This document shows positions 35,250-45,469 of a stretch of 64,000 nt of DNA, in pieces. The position numbers and the translations under genes are program-made. Numbering within the stretch: the stretch's first letter is position 1; each line of letters starts with the position of its first letter. Under the pieces are notes generated by a model. That model did no database searches. It saw only the letters and a program-made list of their open reading frames with translations, and had not been told where the DNA came from. The DNA comes from Pezicula radicicola (taxonomy: Eukaryota; Ascomycota; Leotiomycetes; Helotiales; Dermateaceae). Location: the NCBI GenBank assembly GCA_003008705.1, contig PDUO01000021.1:498766-562765 (forward strand). The letters are read 5' to 3'.

Positions 35250-35368
35250 ACATACGACCATAGACTGAGGAGAACTGGGCATCCCGTCCGCTCTGCCATA
35301 CATAAGCCTCAGATCGGTAGATTAGTAGTTGGGTGGGTGACCACCAGCGAATACCTACTGTTGTATGT
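35250..35368 (+). rRNA. rrn5: 5S ribosomal RNA, copy 2
   Basis: 119 nt, identical to the copy at 14126-14244 but on the opposite strand. It begins ACATACGACCATAGACTG and ends ACTGTTGTATGT, followed at once by a T-rich terminator (TTTTTATTTTTTT). Flanks of the two copies are unrelated beyond a short T-run, so they are independent dispersed genes and not part of a recent segmental duplication. Confidence 0.96.
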
Positions 35369-36891
35369 TTTTATTTTTTTGGGCCCTGTTCTTTTTCGTT
35401 CTCAAATCTAGTAAGATCATAGATGGGTAGGCCATAGGTCTTTTTCACAATACCTATAGTAAAAGTGAGCAGGACTCGTACATTTCTCTCTCGAAGGTAA
35501 GATAGTAGCTAGGCTTATGATGAGTATAGATTGATATATAAAAGATCGCATACCTTACGGTCGCTTACTTGTCATTTGCACAATTACTTGCGAGTATACC
35601 AGTAAAAAAGCTAAGTGAAGTGAGAACAAAAGCTCAAAGTTTTTCCATGTTTAGCCAAAGCCTCTCATACTTTGTAGGGTATAGGGAAAGCAATAGGAAT
35701 GCATAAATACTTATTTTATTTGGCGCGTGTAAAGCAAAGAGGATGCAGAATTTGCAGTTTCAATTTGGGGATAGTCGTGTAATATATCTACACCTGACAA
35801 AAGTATTCAACTTGATTCACTAGAGCATTCTCGCTCCAAAATGCAAACAAGGAGAGCAAAAAAACGACATTTGATTATATATGGAAATAATTGCCCATAA
35901 TGAACTTCGTACATTATGAGTGTTATGTGGTTCTCGAACGAGCCGTAGTTCTCAGGGACGTACTCAAGAGTACCTGCCCTCGCCATCAAGAAAACACAAA
36001 GAATTCACCGAATCTCAAGACACCTACATGCCGGGAAATCAATCCATGAATAGTGGCACGCAAAAACACCTATCGCGGGGAAAAGGAAGGAATGCATATG
36101 AAGAGAATCCACTGAATCATGAAGTCACACCATCATCTTGGATCCTTTCCTGTGTGTCATCATCCCTTCTGCCGCCTTTGTGCTTCAATGCTGATTTCAG
36201 GCCAGCTACAAGGCTATGGGGGTAAAGAAATTCAGCTCAAGTTTTCGTTGGGATAGAGGGTTCTGCGCCTATACTGACGAGAAACTTGGGACTGAGTGAG
36301 CTACCCAACTGATATTGCCTCAGGATATCAAGGGCTTTGCCGCTTTAGCTACACGGCTTCCGAAGACCATCGTAGTTTCCAGATACTGATGGACATCGTG
36401 CCAGCAGCTTGATTACAGTGAGAAGAAAGATGGGACCAGAACTCTTTGCTTCCCCTCCATTTTCAGATTTGATTTAAAGTAGGTGTGGTGTTGATGCATT
36501 TGGCGGTAGTGGTGAAGGTGTTCAAACAAGAGATGAGGTGGAAGTCTGGCATTGAAGCTTTTCAGCACCTTGTTTCTGTTCGGCTGAGGATGATGACCTA
36601 ACCATGTGCTATTTCCGAAAAGGGATGCGACAACAAACGAGGTCTTTACAACATGCAGTGATGCAGTGAATCACTCAGAATCTGCAAACCATTCTTTGAC
36701 ATGATGCTGCTGAGGTGAATGTATGCGCTTCCCATTATTTATTTTCCTTCTTAGCGCGACATGACTCTTTCAACTTTGGTAGTCAAAGTATTTGAGTCAA
36801 CTACAAATATGGCGCCTTGTCAATTCTTTTCTATTCCTTATCCAGTTTTTTCTCATACTCATTCCCTACTCGTAATCATCACGAAGCAAGC
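35369..36891. other. Intergenic region before the APH-like kinase
   Basis: About 1.5 kb with no supported gene. Frames near 35807-36225 lack motifs and overlap on both strands. Confidence 0.4.
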
Positions 36892-38934
36892 ATGAGCAAA
36901 GCTGGATCTGCCAAGATGTCTCAGGATAATCTCAGCCTCGAATCAGACGGGCGAACATCGGACGCGAATATTGAATCCGCAGCAACTCTGAAGGAAGTCA
37001 AAACCAAGGTGCTTGATCTTGTTCAAGATACTGGAGATTGCACGAAGAAATCTCCTAGAGCGAATATGGATAAGACAGACCCCATGTCTCCTGGACAATC
37101 GAAACATTCCAAACGCTCTGTCAAGAGCTCCTGCGAGCGGACAACAAAGGATGGCGAAAACCAGTTAGTGTCTCGAAGCACTGCGAACTCATCAGACCAT
37201 CCGGTGAATAAAGGATCACACAATTCCACGTGTGGCACTTCTGGATGCGTCTATGGCCAGGAGAGACTCGAAATGTTTAAGCCAAAGGTGCTTCAGCTTT
37301 TGCAAGATATCGGCTACGGAGATCCTTCGCAGCTGGAGCGCATGGAAGGAGGAGGTTATAACAGAATAATTGGTCTTACATTCCCATCGCTACCCAACAA
37401 GGACTACGTTCTCCGGATTCCCAGACACTGTCCAGTTCATGGCGATGAGGAATCGGATAACACCAAAGATCAAGTATCCGTTCTCCAATATCTTTCGCAG
37501 TTTTCATTCCTCCCTCTTCCTACAGTTGCTGCATGGGATGCAAGCGCCAAGAATGCTATCGCTTCGCCCTATGTTCTTCAGAAGAGACTCCCGGGACAGT
37601 CCGTAGATTTGCTGTTGGACAACATGTCACAGTCTCAAAGGCTGGAAGTGGCAAAGACCGTGGCAGAGATGCTGATAAAGATGGAGTCAGTTGCGCTTGA
37701 AAAGCCTGGAATATTGAGAGCGGCACCCGGCTTCCCATGTGTCGCACATACAGCACCGAACTCTTTGCATGGTATTGAAATAAAGGGTTTCAAATCAGAC
37801 GGGAAGGGCTGTTGTCTACTGCCTTCTCTTGAAAAACAACCTTTGATGGAGTTTTTCACCACGACATTTGACCACCGGCTACATCATGATAGAGTCTACG
37901 ACTGGCATATTAAATGGTACAAGAAGTTGAAGGTTATTGCCAATCAGATGCGGAAAGCTGGCCTCATTCTGACCCGCGACACCGATAGTGTCATCTGGCA
38001 TTGGGATTTCTCTGGGAATAACGTCATGATCCGTCAGCGCAACAAAATTCCCGAGGGTTCGGACAAGGCGTGTGAGCACAATGTTCAATTTTCAGTTGGA
38101 GCACAGTCTAGCAAAGGGTACAGACATACGGTCCAACTTAAAATCAACAATGATTCAGGGCAAGATTGTAAGCATAATGTCCAACTCACAATTGAGGGCT
38201 CTTCCGGCGAGACTTACCGCCACACCCTTCAAATAATTGGCAAAGATTCAGGTGGGAACTCTGTACACAAATCGCTATCAAACAAACCCATCGAATCCAG
38301 CGAAAATGACAATAAGGGTGAACACTCGTGCCACACGCAAGCAAATCCTGACACCGAATGGGAGATCACTGGCGTTATTGATTGGGACGAAGCCTTGTCG
38401 GTGCCCAAAGTCCTCGCCAGAGTACCACCTTATTGGCTCTGGTGCAATTCTGACGATATTGAATGGTGGACAGAGGATCGTGGTCAGTACAATGAAGGAT
38501 TGTGCCACAATTCTCTTTTCGTCAAGGCTCAGTTTGACAAAATCATGGCGAATGCAGATCCGACCTATATGGAGGATGCATATGGCCGCGGCTTGTGGCT
38601 TCGACGATTGGCCAGATTCGCAATCAATGGATTCGATGAGTACGATGCTCATAAGCGTTATGAGCAGTTTGTGAAAGATTGGAAGATTTATTACAAGTCG
38701 TTGTGTCTGCCTGATGACTACTCAGAAGACGAAGGCAGTGAGGACGACGTGGATAGTGATAGCGACGAGGATAGTGAAATGGTTGATGACAGTGAGGAAA
38801 GTACCGATGCAGATTCTGAGAAGTCAGAAGACAATGAAGTTACTCAGAAGCATGACGAGAAAGAGTCTGAGGCAGATTCTAAGGATGAGGTTGAAGAAAA
38901 ACCGGATGGTGAAAATGGAAAACTTGAGGAATGA
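36892..38934 (+). CDS. APH/choline-kinase-like phosphotransferase with repeat insert and acidic tail
   Basis: Single exon, 680 residues from ATG 36892; the frame is open farther upstream but has no ATG there. After a ~120-residue low-complexity leader comes a phosphotransferase fold: GGGYNRIIGLTFPS (nucleotide-binding turn), YVLRIPR (lysine-equivalent strand), QYLSQF, the catalytic loop HWDFSGNNVM (His370, Asp372, Asn near 377), and the metal-binding loop GVIDWDEAL (Asp about 497). Between those two loops about 110 residues are inserted, including four 16-residue repeats in exact 48-bp register (38071, 38119, 38167, 38215) of the form (C/Y)xH(N/T)(V/L)Qxxx. The C-terminal ~60 residues are Asp/Glu/Ser-rich. 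Substrate unknown; fungal APH-like proteins are numerous and mostly uncharacterised. Confidence 0.85.
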   Translation: MSKAGSAKMSQDNLSLESDGRTSDANIESAATLKEVKTKVLDLVQDTGDCTKKSPRANMDKTDPMSPGQSKHSKRSVKSSCERTTKDGENQLVSRSTANSSDHPVNKGSHNSTCGTSGCVYGQERLEMFKPKVLQLLQDIGYGDPSQLERMEGGGYNRIIGLTFPSLPNKDYVLRIPRHCPVHGDEESDNTKDQVSVLQYLSQFSFLPLPTVAAWDASAKNAIASPYVLQKRLPGQSVDLLLDNMSQSQRLEVAKTVAEMLIKMESVALEKPGILRAAPGFPCVAHTAPNSLHGIEIKGFKSDGKGCCLLPSLEKQPLMEFFTTTFDHRLHHDRVYDWHIKWYKKLKVIANQMRKAGLILTRDTDSVIWHWDFSGNNVMIRQRNKIPEGSDKACEHNVQFSVGAQSSKGYRHTVQLKINNDSGQDCKHNVQLTIEGSSGETYRHTLQIIGKDSGGNSVHKSLSNKPIESSENDNKGEHSCHTQANPDTEWEITGVIDWDEALSVPKVLARVPPYWLWCNSDDIEWWTEDRGQYNEGLCHNSLFVKAQFDKIMANADPTYMEDAYGRGLWLRRLARFAINGFDEYDAHKRYEQFVKDWKIYYKSLCLPDDYSEDEGSEDDVDSDSDEDSEMVDDSEESTDADSEKSEDNEVTQKHDEKESEADSKDEVEEKPDGENGKLEE

Positions 38935-40423
38935 ATAGAGCACTTGCGATGACAATCCCTGCGGTACATTTTAGGCTGTAGAAGAAGACTACACTAATCC
39001 AAAAATTCCTAATACAAAAATACCTCTTTCAAAAGCGATATGTGACAAAGAATACAACAAATTGTGTTTTGGCGTTATGGTTAGACAAGCACCTCCACTG
39101 CTTGCCATTAAAGACAATGCATAATGCAAACAGATTGAACAACGTGAGTTGATTAGTTTTATAACAACCTGTTATATCAAATTTTCAGGTTACTTGAAAA
39201 GTATTAATGTAGCTCTGTGCCCTAAACTTTTCAGTTCTCATCTCTTAAGATAAGAGGCAAGAATACAACTTCGGCGGATATATTACTAGGTATATAAACC
39301 GAACGCGCTTATATTACACACTTCAATCAACTTCCATTAGCTTCTCTTACACTTTATACATTATAAATACACAACTCGATACAAGAGTATTAGAAGATTT
39401 AGGGAAAACCCCTATAAAGTATCAGTTAATATTGGATAAGGATTTTACTTTCAGGTATAAAGAGCCTTGCTTACTATCAACGGCGGTAAGATTTACGTTC
39501 TCTAGTTCATTTTTGTACTTACGTCGTTTAACTCCTAAAGAGTAGATATCTTTTAAATTGATTAGGTTTTCAATTACTTCTGGAGATACAATTATCTGCT
39601 TGGCTAAAGGCATACTTAGAAGCTAATAAGATGCTATATTTAGCAGAAAAGAAAATACCTAGGAAATTTAACAACAAGAGAAAGCAACACAAAATCTCTA
39701 AAGGTACCTAATAGAAAAGCCAAAGCACAGGAGAAGAAGTCAAGTGGTCCATAAGACTTGCAGATATCTTTCAGGTAAAGAACCCTATAGCTTGATCGCT
39801 TATGATTGATGATAAAAGTAAAGTATTATCCAAACTATTTAGAAGTTGTTGCTAAGATAGACGTGAATAATGTTTTCGACTCAATGCCACTCACTCCTTA
39901 TTCACGAATCGTGTTTCGCTGCAAGGTTAGTTGAGAATCATCACCCTTGTTCCAGCAACTATATAAATCCTGTCTCGGGTAGGTAGGCGTTCGACTTCTC
40001 CTCCCCAACACCAACCAAGATATTCCAAGGTACACCAAACTATTTACCAACATATGTTGACAACCTTGTACAATCGGTTCCCGTATTTCTTTGCCACTAA
40101 AATATATGCGAAAAAAGTACTTTTTACTTTAAACTTAAATAGCTTTATAAAAAATAATCTCTCTTATATAAAATTTAAGTATATTATACTTTAAGTATTT
40201 ATCTATAGATATTTTAAATTTTTAAGATATATATCAACTATATAAAAAGTTATTTAAGTATTAATAAAGAGTATTTTAAGAAAAACAGGGGTAAATTAAG
40301 CGAAAATCTAAGAAAATCCAAAAATTACTACTATTTTAAATTACTATAAATCCCTAAGTAATTAAGATAATAATATAAAAATTAATTCTCTTATAGATAT
40401 CTACTTAAATTTTATTATTTATA
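38935..40423. other. AT-rich gene-free zone left of the gap
   Basis: No gene. From about 40080 the sequence becomes extremely AT-rich with runs of TTTAAA, TATA and TTAAGT, typical of RIP-mutated repeats. The frame at 39422-39613 has no motif. Confidence 0.5.
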
Positions 40424-40493
40424 NNNNNNNNNNNNNNNNNNNNNNNNNNNNNNNNNNNNNNNNNNNNNNNNNNNNNNNNNNNNNNNNNNNNNN
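40424..40493. other. Assembly gap (70 N)
   Basis: A run of N inside an AT-rich island. The true length may differ from 70. Confidence 0.99.
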
Positions 40494-40725
40494 TTTAAGT
40501 TAAATTATTTTTATTTAAAGCTGTTTTATTATATATACTCTAGTTAAAAAGTTATAAGTAGTTAAACTAGGGAGAAGGTTTCGCTAAGTGGCGAAGAAAT
40601 ATAGGAACCGATTGTACTCAAGTTACTACAACACATACACCTATCAAATACAAACCTCCCAAACATTCAAGCCCCGAATCTTCACAACACCCACACACAA
40701 ATTACTTCTCCCAAAACCATCAAAA

Positions 40726-41046
40726 ATGGCAAAAAGAACCCGAACACACCACCGTCCCCTTAACAACGGCAAACACGGCAACTGCCGTCGAGATAAAATG
40801 TCAGCCTGGAAAGATCCCCAACGGTGACCATATTGCAAAGCGCATCAAACATACTGTAAACAAAAAGATTGCGATTTCAAACTTCCGATTATGAAAGGTA
40901 TGTCTTGTGGAGAATGCGAATTAAAGAAGGAGATTAAGGAGAAGAGGGAAAGGGAGAGGAAGAGGTTGGAGAAGGAAGCTGTTATGGAATTTAGGCAGAT
41001 GGTTTCGCGTAAGGGGAAGGTTTTTAATAGGAAGAAGGATAAGTAG
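40726..41046 (+). pseudogene. Broken paralogue of the Cys-rich small protein
   Basis: A 107-codon frame starts MAKRTRTHHRPLNNGKHGNC and is cut by TGA at 40825-40827. After the stop it continues PYCKAHQTYCKQKDC, SCGEC and a Lys/Glu-rich helix, and ends NRKKDK. It parallels the intact protein at 42678, which has HHCPL, GKAYCKVHQKEC, NCPDC and a Lys/Glu tail. A CGA-to-TGA (C-to-T) change would explain the stop. It lies next to the AT-rich island, consistent with RIP leaking from a repeat or acting on the duplicate itself. Confidence 0.6.
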
Positions 41047-42677
41047 TGTAAGGGGAGGCGGGTGGAGGCTTGTGGAATAATTCTGGAGAGAATAGAGGAA
41101 ATGAAGATAAATGTTATGGAGAGATTGGTGGGGAGAATGCTGGTGAGGAGGCTACACTGAAGGTTGACGAGAACGTTGAAGAGAACGATGAGGTTAAGAC
41201 AGCAGAGAAAGGTCAAGAAAGAACGCCAATTAAAGTCAGAATATCTGCTAGGTTGCTGGACTGTAGTTTCTCTGATTACAGTAATGGGAAGGAGTTTATA
41301 GCTTCAAGGCCACCAAACGAGGGCTCGCTTAAGGTGTAAGATATAAAATACAAGAGATGACTTTTATTAGCCCTCGAATACCTATATATAAGGCAAGAAG
41401 TTTGAATTTGTATGCAGAATGTCTATATACTATTTGTTACCCGACATAGAACCATTAATTTTCATAATTGGTAAGTGCTCGCTTAAGTCGCTACAATAAA
41501 ACAGACTTAGTAGGACTGAGTGCAACCCTGATTACAGACAAAGACTTGTTACTTAAACCTATAAAATGTTTTCATATCTTTATGTACCTAAGTTCCCTAT
41601 TTGTACAGCAATTAACTTTTCCTCGTCCAAACCTATAGCAGACCCTTATCTACTGAATAATTACAACTCTGTACATTACATCTATTTACAGTTTATTCAT
41701 CTTCACCTAGAATTAGAGTAAAAAATCCCTTTGTAATTACATGATATAATAATACTTAATCTCCACGGGCTCCCGAAGCACTAATTGCTTGGTAGCAAAT
41801 TTTAACCTTTAACATATATTAAACACTAAGTTAGGTGTGTACTTAATTTAACGATTGAATCAGACCTATTAGACATGCCTACTTATTTCATCTAGTAGAA
41901 AATCTCGTTGAATCTATATATACGGGCTATAATTCAAGCAAATCATATTTAAGACAAACAAGAAGTGCTCGCTTAAATTCTACCAATGTACAGTACATGG
42001 GTTAATGGCATTAGTGAGTAGATGCTTTACAATTTAACTTAATTTTAAGAGAGAGATATATATATATATATATCCATGCTGCTAGTATATGTTCACAAGC
42101 ACCTGCTATACATAGGTAATTTCTCACTCAAAAACTAAATACTAAGAAAACCAAAGATGTGTGTGGACTGTGAAGGTCAACAAGGACAACTTTTCCCAAA
42201 ATTGCAGACATTCACTATGCTACACTTGATTTAATTTACTTATACTAAATCAATAATTTAAATCTGTTGTCAAAGTTCACAACAGCACCAAATGAGTAGC
42301 GATGGGCGTCAACTCAATAAGCAGTTACCACTACTAATATGAGCATCTAGAAAATATTGTAGCAACTTTATACCTCACTATAATTCACCCACTCAATGCA
42401 AGTTACCAATTGCGATTCCCTTCGTATAGAATTCACCATTTAAAGGCTCCGAAAAACGATATATTGCAGTTTATCAACCTAGGTTCTTTTCCTCTTCCAA
42501 ACAACACCAACAATCCAACTCGATCTCAATCCCCTCTCTTGCGCGCACCACCAAAACACGCCATCAATTAACGAAATACCAATCAAGCCTCAAATCCTGT
42601 CATAGAAAGCAAGTACTGAACGAACCAATATCAAGAGAAACTACCTAAGGCTTTGCATAACCCGAAAAGCCACCAAA
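41047..42677. other. AT-rich gene-poor zone
   Basis: AT-rich, with a (TA)n run at about 42055-42072. No supported gene; the frame near 41070-41339 lacks an ATG start and motifs. Confidence 0.4.
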
Positions 42678-42956
42678 ATGGTTACCAAGCACCACTGTCC
42701 CTTAAAATCGAAAGGCCAGTGTCGAGAGGCAAACGGTACAACAGGGAAAGCATATTGCAAAGTGCACCAAAAAGAATGCCGAGGCCATCCCGGCACGGTG
42801 TACGCCTTTGCGACAGAGAATTGTCCGGACTGTAGCCAGGAAAAGAAGCTGAAGGCCCAGCGAGATGCCAAGGAAAAATCAAAGGCGAGAGAGGCAGAGG
42901 TTGCAAAGAAGGAAGCAGAGAGGAAGGAGAAGAACAAGAATAAGAAGAATAAGTAG
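42678..42956 (+). CDS. Small Cys/His-rich protein with Lys/Glu-rich helical tail
   Basis: 92 residues, single exon, ATG in an AAAATGG context. Cys and His are arranged as HHCPL..GQCREANG, AYCKVHQKEC and NCPDC, which could bind one or two zinc ions (C-x7-C, C-x2-H-x3-C and C-x2-C). The second half is a charged helix of Ala, Lys and Glu ending KNKKNK. I do not recognise a named family. A stop-broken paralogue lies 1.6 kb upstream on the same strand. The contrast between an intact and a mutated copy argues that this one is under selection. Confidence 0.6.
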   Translation: MVTKHHCPLKSKGQCREANGTTGKAYCKVHQKECRGHPGTVYAFATENCPDCSQEKKLKAQRDAKEKSKAREAEVAKKEAERKEKNKNKKNK

Positions 42957-44108
42957 GGAAAAAGTGGGTGGGTTTCTACGACTTGGAAATTTCGACTAAA
43001 GCCTTTTGAGTTTCGTTTTCGATCCGGTTTCGACGTCTATCACTTTATTACTTCTGCGCCGCCTGCTATTCTTAATTTCTTTATGATACTCGACTTTGCG
43101 ACTTCTTTCTTGAAACGGAATACATATTCGACTGCACTGGTGCAATGGATTTTGGGCCTTATTTGTTAGGTCTCTTTACTGGGTTTGGCACCTGGGCTAT
43201 CTTCTGCGCTTGGGTCTAGATATGGAGTTAAGGAGTCCCACACACTAGGAGTTGGGTTATATTCAGACAGCATAAGGGTTTTGGGAGCGCATTTTGAGCT
43301 TTTTATGGCGTTTTATTTCTTGGGGAAGTTCCTTCTTTACTTGGATTACTGGTCCTTCTTGGGTCTAGCTAACAGACCTTTGAGATTGGGAATCATATTG
43401 AGTAACTCAAACGAAGTCAGTTACCCGAATTGAAACAGAGCTTCTATTGCTGCTTTTTTCGGTACAGGGATAGCATCAATCGATTCATTCAACTACATTT
43501 CTTGCTAGTACGGGTGGTGTGCGAACTCTTCAGAATCCTTTAAAGAGTGAGATAATGCCTATTGTTTTGGTACTCTTACTGTTAGAGTACTTGAAGTTTG
43601 GGTCTCATCTAAAGTTTATCAGATGCTTTGGATGTTATCTAGACTTAGAGTCACTCTATTACTATATATGTTATTCAAGGGACAACGCACACATTCGCAC
43701 TCTTTATTGCAGTAAAAGAAGAATGACTTCTGTCTGAAGGGTGGAACAAGGAACTCTCGGACATACTAAGCATGAGCGAAGAATTAGACTATAGCTTTCT
43801 ACATCACCTTAAAAGTTAGCGGCTTCGACATAATTTTCAACTGCTTCCGAAATTACAACTATTAGTCCGACACCGATGTTCCCAAACCTATGAGGAAGCT
43901 GTACCCGATTCTAAAGCAACCCATTGGAAGTTCTCTATCAAAAGAGAACTTCCTAACTTAAATCTCAAGAAGACCATGATTTCAATCCTTAAATTGAAAG
44001 CCAACCATAAAATGGCCAGACAGCAAACTGTGTACTGGTCCCACCGAAGTACACATCCTGGCAACCAGCCGACGTGGCTAAGACACTCCAAGGACATCCG
44101 GATGAAAT
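42957..44108. other. Gene-free stretch with a hairpin
   Basis: No gene supported. A hairpin at 43926-43953 is listed separately. Frames at 43185-43433 and 43519-43737 have no motif. Confidence 0.35.
43926..43953. repeat. 11-bp-stem hairpin
   Basis: Perfect arms GGAAGTTCTCT (43926-43936) and AGAGAACTTCC (43943-43953) around a six-base loop ATCAAA. No T-run follows, so it is not an obvious terminator. Confidence 0.7.
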
Positions 44109-44489
44109 CATACAAAATTACGAGCCGAACCCAGATTCAAGGCGGAAAAGAACGCGCTAGTAGACCTGGCAGACGAACAGGAGTTGAGGGAGGCGAGGGC
44201 TTTTCGGCGGCGACTTTTAACAGAGGCTAAAGAGATTAGTGTGAAGGCAAAAGAGGTTCCGGATGTTTTCATGGCAAAAGCTCGTGGGGAGAAGAGAGCT
44301 CGCACTTCTGCGACGGATATTCGCAGTGAGATTCTCACCGGAGAATTGGTCCTTCGCAACACAAACAACACACCAAGGAAGAAAAGCTGGCCGCCCCGGC
44401 GATGCACCAGCAGGAGCGAAAAGGCGAAGGAGGAAGCGGCACTAGCTAAGAAAAAGGAGAATATTAAGGAGAATATTAAGGAGAAGTAA
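44109..44489 (+). other. Charged open frame, possible third member of the Cys-rich small-protein group
   Basis: A frame open from about 44109 to the TAA at 44489 reads FKAEKNALVDLADEQELREA, later SEKAKEEAALAKKKENIKEN. It resembles the Lys/Glu tails of the two upstream paralogues, but the Cys/His part is missing and the first in-frame ATG is near 44269. It could be a third decayed copy or chance. I do not call it a gene. Confidence 0.25.
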
Positions 44490-45469
44490 ATTGGTGCTTC
44501 TTCTTTTCATTCTTCCTTCCTTGCTTGCTTCCTTACCTTTTGTGTTGGTGTTGGAGCTTTGGAGAATTTGTAGACTTGGAGGCTTGGGACTTGGGATTGT
44601 GGCGGTAAGGCTGATGGCAATGACAATTCACCTTGACTCTGAGTTACTTATCAGCTTAGCAACTCACACCATAACACGAAGAAAAGAAAATATAGCATAC
44701 TTCTCACGTATGATGGCTTCCAAAATGTGACTTCTGGTAAAACTTAGATTCAATTCTATTTGAACTGTATAAGCAATCTTCATCTCTCTTCTACCTCCAC
44801 AGTTCCAACAGAAAACCTTTACTAAGCAGGAAGAAGAGCCGTGTGTAGAGAGAAGCATCGAGGAAGAAGTGAATTCAGCAAGTTATCGCACCTGACGCAC
44901 TCTTAAATCTTCCATGAATAAGATATTCGCTCTTAAAACGAGTCAATTAACCTTCCTAGCCCCTAATACCTACTTCAATAAACTTAAATTCTCCTCTGGA
45001 ATCAGGTCTGTCAAAGACAAAAAATTCCTTGGGTAAACCATCTCATTCTTTTCGTAGAGTTAGTTGTGTGCTGAAGACTACCTATAATTGAAGTTACTCA
45101 AACTAAGTCTGTAACTTACAGAAGCAGCCTAGGAATAAGTGATAGAGCTCTCTACGAAAGTCTTAAAACATCCTAGGCACTTCTCATAACGGGACAAAAT
45201 ATTCCTATACTAACAAGTAGGGAAATCTGATTGCCTCGTTTTTGCTGAAACTTATCTGTTGAGGTATGCAGTGATGGTGCTTATTTATCACAGCACTAAA
45301 GTACAGCTTGTTGCAAAGAAGTATAGGTTTAAAAAGTGCTTTTAGTGAAACTTGATTAACTAGTTCCTTTCAGTACAGTATAATAAACAAGACGCTTGAC
45401 CAAGGTTCCAGCTCCAACCCCAACTCCAAAGCTATGTAATAAGAGACACACAAACATACGACTGGTAAA
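44490..45469. other. Gene-free stretch
   Basis: 3' flank of the RMD1 gene and AT-rich sequence. Nothing recognisable. Confidence 0.4.

Noticed and set aside
35051..35299. Minus-strand frame starting MAERTGCPVLLS, also seen near 14195 on the plus strand
   Set aside because: It is the antisense of the 5S rRNA gene; the repeated peptide comes from the identical rRNA copies.
36270..36370. tRNA-like phrases (GAGCTACCCAACTGA) resembling a D-arm on the minus strand
   Set aside because: No anticodon arm, T-arm or acceptor stem could be folded at the right distances.
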